A stretch of 10,921 nt of DNA, taken from JAADHY01 sp964428935. Its GTDB lineage: Bacteria > Planctomycetota > Planctomycetia > Planctomycetales > Planctomycetaceae. Under the pieces are notes generated by a model that did no database searches, was not told where the DNA came from, and saw only the letters and a program-made list of their open reading frames with translations. Location: contig CAYSAG010000174.1 of NCBI GenBank assembly GCA_964428935.1, positions 1 to 10,921 of the forward strand, given 5' to 3'. A program made the position numbers and the translations under genes. How positions within the stretch are numbered: the stretch's first letter is position 1; each line of letters starts with the position of its first letter. Of the stretch, positions 7,468 through 10,921 are shown one piece after another.

Positions 7468-8673
7468 TCAGGTCAGCTCGCCGTACTCCAGCCAGGCGTC
7501 GCGAAAGTCGACCAGGGTTGACCACCGAGCGGTAATGGCCGTGTTGCAACTGGAGGAGAACACGAACCGGTGAGCGTACGGCCGCATTCGCTCGAACAAG
7601 CGGCGGACGTAGTCGAAAACCTGCTCGCGCGTCTGCAGCCGGTCTGTTTCGGCGGCGCTAATGCCACCGGTAATCAAGAACCGGTCGCCGGTCCGTTCCA
7701 TGGCTTCGTCCAATTCGACGTCGCCCAAAGGAGGAAAGGCCACGCCTTCCAGGCCGTCCACACCGTAGCTGGCAATGCGGGTCAGGTTGGCCTTTTGCCG
7801 TCCACAGGCGTGAATGAAGAACAGCGAGCCGTGTTCGTGGCAAATGCGGCTGGCCTGTTCGTAAAAAGACGCCGAACACCGCTCGACGTACGACGGCGTG
7901 TGAAACGCGGCGTCCAGGTTGTCCATGGACACGACCACGCGCACCCCCGCCTCGACCATTTGGCGGGTCAAGTCCAGCTGCGCCGCCTCGTGCAGCTTGA
8001 GCAGCTCGTCGGTGCGTTCGGGAAAGTCCAGGAGCAGGAAGGTGGTGTTCTCGGGGCCGACCAGCAGGTGGAGCATTTTCAGCGGGCTGTGCAGCTCGCC
8101 GGCCAACAGCAGTCCGTCGTCGCCCACTTCGTCGTTCAGTCTGTGGTAGGCGGCGGCGTCGAACCGCCAGCGGCGAGCCTTCAGAATTTCTTCCAGGACG
8201 TCCAGTTGGTTCGCGTAGTCGTCAATGGCGAAGCGTTCTTGAATGAGCGTCGACTGGTCGAACAAGTACCGCAGGCGCTCCGTGACGCTTCCTCGCCGCG
8301 TGTGGTAGGTCCGTTCGAGCAGCCAGTCTTTTCCGTCCTGCCACCGCCGTTCCGTCACGTCCACTCCGTCCCACTCGACGCTCGCCAGCCCGCCGAACCA
8401 GCACTGCCGGTGGTCGCAGTACAGATTCCGGCTGAAGACGTCGACGCCCAGCCGGCGCAGCAGGTCCAGCTGCGACCGGCAGTCTTGAAGCTCGCCCGGC
8501 AGCGTGCCGTGTTCCTGGTGGTGACTGAACCACTGCCAGTAGTTCGGCGCGTAGACGAAGCGCGAGGGACGCTGCCGTCGCAGAACCGCTTCGACCGCTT
8601 CGCGGCCGGTCTGGGACCAGCCGGAGCGACTCGCGCGGGACGGCGCCTGGTCTGGGGCCGGTCGGTCGACCAT
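7468..8673 (-). CDS. Uroporphyrinogen decarboxylase-superfamily protein, corrinoid methyltransferase-like
   Basis: Cytoplasmic protein of 401 residues with the overall pattern of the URO-D/MtaA TIM-barrel superfamily. It includes HSPLKMLHLLVG, LLLDFPERTDELLKL, a VVVSMDNL strand, FFIHACGRQ and FLITGGI. The His-X-Cys at H288/C290 (FIHACG) together with C376 (SSSCNT) matches the H-x-C...C zinc site of methyltransferases such as MtaA and MtbA, which activate a thiol for methyl transfer. True HemE decarboxylases lack this site. It is therefore more likely a zinc-dependent methyltransferase than a heme enzyme, though methyl donor and acceptor are unknown and no corrinoid-protein gene is nearby. The ATG at 8673 was chosen for its GGAGG site 10 nt upstream; an in-frame TTG at 8712 lacks one. 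The promoter at 8746-8774 would give a leader of about 65 nt. Superfamily is confident; methyltransferase activity is inference. Confidence 0.85.
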   Translation of the reverse strand: MVDRPAPDQAPSRASRSGWSQTGREAVEAVLRRQRPSRFVYAPNYWQWFSHHQEHGTLPGELQDCRSQLDLLRRLGVDVFSRNLYCDHRQCWFGGLASVEWDGVDVTERRWQDGKDWLLERTYHTRRGSVTERLRYLFDQSTLIQERFAIDDYANQLDVLEEILKARRWRFDAAAYHRLNDEVGDDGLLLAGELHSPLKMLHLLVGPENTTFLLLDFPERTDELLKLHEAAQLDLTRQMVEAGVRVVVSMDNLDAAFHTPSYVERCSASFYEQASRICHEHGSLFFIHACGRQKANLTRIASYGVDGLEGVAFPPLGDVELDEAMERTGDRFLITGGISAAETDRLQTREQVFDYVRRLFERMRPYAHRFVFSSSCNTAITARWSTLVDFRDAWLEYGELT

Positions 8674-8683
8674 TCCGCTGGGA

Positions 8684-8688
8684 CCTCC
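8684..8688 (-). promoter_or_regulatory. Ribosome binding site deciding the URO-D-like start
   Basis: A perfect GGAGG on the minus strand, 10 nt before the ATG at 8673. It favours this ATG over the TTG at 8712. Confidence 0.65.
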
Positions 8689-8745
8689 GCTGGGAACAAC
8701 CGAGACGTACAAGAAGCACGGGAAGGTGAACGCAGTTCAAAGGCG

Positions 8746-8774
8746 ACCGTACCGGACGGACGGTTTTTTTTCAA
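8746..8774 (-). promoter_or_regulatory. Sigma70-type promoter of the URO-D-like gene
   Basis: On the minus strand TTGAAA (8769-8774) is followed after exactly 17 nt by TACGGT (8746-8751). The -35 matches consensus at five of six bases; the -10 keeps the key T-A---T. The A8 run (8764-8771) overlaps the -35 and spacer. Transcription would start near 8739. Confidence 0.42.
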
Positions 8775-8865
8775 CGAGCCCGTTCGGCGGAGCGGGGCGC
8801 TCGGCCGACACAGCGAGAGGGCGGACCGAATGTCCGAACGTCTGTTGGCTCAAGCGGCTTGCCGC

Positions 8866-8902
8866 CGCGGCTGGCCGCGCCCGAAGCCTCGGCTCAGCCG
8901 CG
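8866..8902. repeat. Inverted repeat (8-bp arms) overlapping a 10-bp palindrome
   Basis: CGCGGCTG (8866-8873) and CAGCCGCG (8895-8902) are perfect complements around a 21-nt centre. The palindrome CGAAATTTCG lies at 8901-8910, sharing two bases with the right arm. Role unknown. Confidence 0.35.
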
Positions 8903-8933
8903 AAATTTCGGCCGCAGCGTGGCCTGTGGAGCC

Positions 8934-8963
8934 TTGCCACGAAGACACGTCGCGCGGTAAGAT
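8934..8963 (+). promoter_or_regulatory. Promoter of tRNA-Val
   Basis: TTGCCA (8934-8939, five of six consensus bases) and TAAGAT (8958-8963, four of six) are separated by 18 nt. The expected transcription start near 8970 gives a 5' leader of about 28 nt before the tRNA. Confidence 0.5.
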
Positions 8964-8997
8964 TCCTCGGACAAACACGCGGGACGCGGTCCCCGTT

Positions 8998-9070
8998 GGG
9001 CGGTTAACTCAGTGGCTAGAGTGCTACCTTCACACGGTAGAAGTCGCAGGTTCGAATCCTGCACCGCCCA
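8998..9070 (+). tRNA. tRNA-Val (anticodon CAC)
   Basis: A complete 73-nt cloverleaf. The acceptor stem pairs GGGCGGT (8998-9004) with ACCGCCC (9063-9069), with discriminator A at 9070. The D stem is ACTC/GAGT with a GG-containing loop. The anticodon stem is CTACC/GGTAG around the loop TTCACAC, placing anticodon CAC at 9031-9033 (reads GTG, valine). The variable region is AAGTC, and the T arm is GCAGG-TTCGAAT-CCTGC. The 3' CCA is not encoded. It is solitary, with its own promoter and a downstream hairpin terminator. Confidence 0.97.
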
Positions 9071-9282
9071 CTGGTCTGACGGACACCAAAAGGACGCTGC
9101 TGAGCTTCGAGCGGCAGCGTCCTTCTTCTTTGTGCGGTTGCGACGAAAGAACGGCGAGCGGGGAACGGCCGGTTCGAGCGAGCAAGCTGGAGCGGCACGT
9201 CGCGCGCAAGGTGTGCGTCGCGGTTGCCACGCGGTGAGCGGAGGCACGACGGGGCGTTGTTCTCGTGCAGCCCGACCCGGCG
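9071..9282. other. Intergenic region between tRNA-Val and the methyltransferase gene
   Basis: A 212-nt convergent gap. The strong hairpin terminator fills 9090-9124; I see nothing else in 9125-9282. Confidence 0.5.
9090..9124 (+). terminator. Bidirectional intrinsic terminator
   Basis: Perfect 11-bp stem: AAGGACGCTGC (9090-9100) with GCAGCGTCCTT (9114-9124), plus a small inner GCT/AGC stem (9104-9106 with 9110-9112). On the plus strand it is followed by the T-rich CTTCTTTG, ending the tRNA transcript. On the minus strand it is followed by TTGG after the stem's TT, so it can also serve the convergent methyltransferase gene, which ends at 9283. Confidence 0.75.
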
Positions 9283-10065
9283 TCAGGCAGCTCGCGGGGG
9301 CGCGGTCAACGCCGCAGCGGGCTTGCGAGCGACCACGACGAACGTCTCACAAAAGTCGTCCGCTCCAAGCCACAGCATGGTCAGTTGACGCAGCAGCTCC
9401 ACCGCGTACAGCGGCGTGAAAAAGTTGAAGTACTCGGACTCGAAGTACGCCTGCACTTCCACGTCCAGGCCGGCTCGACGACACAGGCCGCTCATTTCCG
9501 ACGGCGTACAGAACCGGTAGTACGCCGGGAAGCCCGCCCCGGTCCGCTTCTCCGGGTAAATGGCAAACAGCACACTCTTGGCCAACCGGTTCCCCAGCAG
9601 TCGGTTGATGGTTGCAAAGGCCGCTCGTCGACACGGCACCAGGTGAGCCATTACGCCGCCCGGACGCAAAGCTCGAGCCAGGTTGGCAATGGCACGCGGC
9701 GGGTCGGCCACGTGCTCCAGCAGCGTCCGCGACAGAATGACGTCGAACGACTCCGGAATGTCCGCCGTCGCTACGTCTCCGACAATGGTCGCGTCGTAGG
9801 AACCGGCCGGAGCTTGTCGCAGCTCGTCCGCAGAAATGTCCAGGCCCACCACACGCAACCCGAGCCGTCGTTTGGTCGAGGCGTCGATCAACGGGAACTT
9901 GCCGCCCCCCACGTCCAGGACGGCTGCGTGGGGACGGAGTAACGACGGGACGACGCGCTGAGCAAAGTCGATTGCTCCGGACCGTCGGGCTGTTTTTTTT
10001 GCGGCCCAGTGGTAGAGTCGCCGCGAGAGCTTCCGGTTGGCACGAACGAAGGCTTGCAGTGTCAC
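9283..10065 (-). CDS. Class I SAM-dependent methyltransferase
   Basis: Protein of 260 residues with a Rossmann-type methyltransferase core. Motif I is VLDVGGG (D51 to G55), followed by VVGLDIS, whose acidic residue D76 should bind the SAM ribose. FDVILSRTLLEHV and RALRPGGVM match motifs of the Methyltransf_11-like group. The C-terminal third (PAYYRFCTPSEM onward) resembles the substrate-side region of methyltransferases found with sugar or polysaccharide genes. Together with the O-antigen-ligase-like gene upstream, this suggests a glycan or lipid-linked substrate, by inference. The GTG at 10065 was chosen: it has GGAG 9 nt upstream and starts where the sequence becomes protein-like. The frame stays open to 10509, but that part is Arg-rich and overlaps the ligase gene. 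The downstream hairpin at 9090-9124 likely ends the transcript. Confidence 0.82.
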   Translation of the reverse strand: MTLQAFVRANRKLSRRLYHWAAKKTARRSGAIDFAQRVVPSLLRPHAAVLDVGGGKFPLIDASTKRRLGLRVVGLDISADELRQAPAGSYDATIVGDVATADIPESFDVILSRTLLEHVADPPRAIANLARALRPGGVMAHLVPCRRAAFATINRLLGNRLAKSVLFAIYPEKRTGAGFPAYYRFCTPSEMSGLCRRAGLDVEVQAYFESEYFNFFTPLYAVELLRQLTMLWLGADDFCETFVVVARKPAAALTAPPRAA

Positions 10066-10074
10066 GGCCAGTTT

Positions 10075-10078
10075 CTCC
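10075..10078 (-). promoter_or_regulatory. Ribosome binding site deciding the methyltransferase start
   Basis: GGAG on the minus strand, 9 nt before the GTG at 10065. Confidence 0.5.
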
Positions 10079-10128
10079 GTTGCCGTCTTTCCGACCGCCG
10101 CCGCTGGGGGTGCTCGTCGGGAACCGAA

Positions 10129-10152
10129 GGCCGCTCCACGCCCGGAGCGGCC
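10129..10152. terminator. Perfect 9-bp hairpin, terminator-like without T-tract
   Basis: GGCCGCTCC (10129-10137) pairs with GGAGCGGCC (10144-10152) around a 6-nt loop. On the minus strand it lies 117 nt after the ligase-like gene and is followed by TTCGG, so it lacks a true T-tract. It might attenuate or protect the transcript between the two genes. Confidence 0.35.
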
Positions 10153-10268
10153 GACAGGAGCGGGCGAATTGTTTGAATCCAGACGGAAGCGGTCAAGGCG
10201 GAAACGAGCGCGTGCGAGACGGAGTGCGTGGCAAGTCCGGACGGACGTGCGTCGTCGCGCCAAGCGGG

Positions 10269-10921
10269 TCAGGCCGCCGCGCGTCGCACGGCAGCTCGGT
10301 GGGCGGCTCGAGGCGAACGGCTCGGCTCGGCTGTCGAAGAGCCTCGTGACACGACGGCTCCCGCCACCATGAGCGGCATGTTCGTCGCAGAGAGGTTCAA
10401 GACCGTCAACGCCAGCAAGGCCAGCAAATGTGAGCCCAGGTACACGGCCAGCGTCCAGTCCCGCTGCTTCAGCAGTCCAGTCATGAGCGTCCCGACGCCG
10501 ACCACCCACAACACGGCCGCCGGAAGTCCGGCAATGATGATCAGCCCCAGGTAGTAGACGTGAACCGTGTTGGCAGTGCTGGTGTCTCGGAAGAAGACCA
10601 TTCGAGTGCCTTCAATGCCGTAGCCCAGCCACAGGCAGTCTTTCAGGTAGCCAATGGCGTAGCGAGCCACTTCCAGGCGCAAGTGGAACGACGCTCGGCT
10701 CTTTTCCAGCCGCCTGGTAATGGCGTCCGTCAGCCACTTGACGGCCGGCGTGTCTCCCGCCTCGTACTTCAGCCAACCGACAATCAGCGCGGCGGCGACC
10801 ACACCGACCACCAGCACGGCCCGCTTCCGAGGCTCCCGCCAGCAAAGGTAGCCCATGGCCGGCACCGAAAAGACCACCGACTTGGACATGGTGGCGACCA
10901 TTCCGGCCAGCAGGGCCAACA
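10269..10921 (-). CDS. O-antigen ligase/polymerase-like membrane protein (C-terminal part)
   Basis: The gene runs off the right edge; about 217 residues of its C-terminus are present. Hydrophobic segments alternate with short loops (for example MVATMSKSVVFSVPAMGYL, AVLVVGVVAAALIVGW, YYLGLIIIAGLPAAVLWVVG, AVYLGSHLLALLALTVL). A large periplasmic-type loop has SFHLRLEVARYAIGYLKDC then LGYGIEG, and a TVHVYYL segment follows. This matches the large loop and following His-containing helix of the Wzy/WaaL O-antigen ligase superfamily, which joins undecaprenyl- or lipid-linked glycans in the inner membrane. Polymerase and ligase cannot be told apart from this part. The C-terminal tail is Arg/Ala/Ser-rich and probably cytoplasmic. 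The next gene, a methyltransferase, supports a surface-glycan role. Confidence 0.78.
   Translation of the reverse strand, partial: LALLAGMVATMSKSVVFSVPAMGYLCWREPRKRAVLVVGVVAAALIVGWLKYEAGDTPAVKWLTDAITRRLEKSRASFHLRLEVARYAIGYLKDCLWLGYGIEGTRMVFFRDTSTANTVHVYYLGLIIIAGLPAAVLWVVGVGTLMTGLLKQRDWTLAVYLGSHLLALLALTVLNLSATNMPLMVAGAVVSRGSSTAEPSRSPRAAHRAAVRRAAA

Larger units (their letters stand above)
8674..8997. other. Gene-free stretch between the URO-D-like gene and tRNA-Val
   Basis: These 324 nt hold no convincing gene; the open frames here give Arg-rich, pattern-free peptides. The stretch contains a minus-strand promoter and ribosome binding site for the URO-D-like gene, a plus-strand promoter for the tRNA, and an inverted repeat overlapping a 10-bp palindrome in between. 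Confidence 0.6.
10066..10268 (-). other. Intergenic region with a strong hairpin
   Basis: A 203-nt gap between the O-antigen-ligase-like gene and the methyltransferase gene. It contains the ribosome binding site of the latter and a 9-bp hairpin at 10129-10152. No promoter is evident. Confidence 0.4.

Noticed and set aside
8674..8712. TTG start at 8712 for the URO-D-like gene
   Set aside because: It has no ribosome binding site, whereas the ATG at 8673 has a perfect GGAGG at good spacing.
8742..8771. Plus-strand terminator made by ACCGT/ACGGT and the T8 run
   Set aside because: The stem is only 5 bp and no plus-strand gene lies upstream; the same bases fit a minus-strand promoter better.
8998..9124. 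tRNA 3' end as an integration site of a mobile element
   Set aside because: No integrase, no repeat of the tRNA 3' end and no foreign-looking genes are seen next to it.
7570..9237. A long open plus-strand frame opposite the URO-D-like gene and across the tRNA
   Set aside because: It mirrors the codon structure of the real minus-strand gene, shows no domain pattern and runs through a tRNA.
10066..10509. N-terminal extension of the methyltransferase up to 10509
   Set aside because: The extra part is Arg-rich, has no pattern and overlaps the ligase-like gene by about 240 nt; a GTG with a ribosome binding site is available at 10065.
1..10921. CRISPR array, tandem repeats, insertion sequence or phage genes
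   Set aside because: No spaced direct repeats, terminal inverted repeats, transposase or phage motifs were found by reading both strands.

Overview
The window (GC-rich, dense, strong C-ending codon preference) looks like a chromosomal segment of a member of the Planctomycetota, most probably near the Pirellulales. The main reasons are the winged-helix/AAA+ ATPase at the left end, whose family I know chiefly from planctomycetes, and the large secreted protein built from a serine-hydrolase domain and a DUF4185-like propeller domain, both types that are abundant in that phylum. This assignment rests on recognising protein families, not on a database search.

Layout. The first 4.8 kb is a run of four plus-strand genes: a wHTH-AAA+ ATPase (50-1423, possibly starting left of the window), an AarF/UbiB/ABC1 atypical kinase (1531-3216), a universal stress protein (3431-3898) and a TauE/SafE (TSUP) membrane transporter (4017-4814). 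Gaps of 107, 214 and 118 nt separate them, so they need not be one operon. A 73-nt convergent gap leads to two minus-strand genes: the secreted beta-lactamase-like/DUF4185-like fusion (4888-7197) and a uroporphyrinogen-decarboxylase-superfamily protein with the zinc ligands of corrinoid methyltransferases (7468-8673). A 324-nt gene-free stretch (8674-8997) carries two opposite promoters: one for the URO-D-like gene and one for a solitary tRNA-Val(CAC) (8998-9070). The tRNA is followed by a strong hairpin (9090-9124) that can terminate from both sides. The right end (minus strand) holds a SAM methyltransferase (9283-10065) and the C-terminal part of an O-antigen ligase/polymerase-like membrane protein running off the edge (10269-10921). 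These two suggest the end of a surface-polysaccharide cluster extending to the right.

How the genes work together. Apart from the likely glycan pair on the right, the genes look like unrelated housekeeping and accessory functions. I see no CRISPR array, transposase, integrase, phage module or toxin-antitoxin pair, and no multi-gene arrangement that clearly forms a new system. The best leads are the two-domain secreted fusion with an unusual linker, the planctomycete-type AAA+ family of unknown role, and the orphan URO-D-type methyltransferase.
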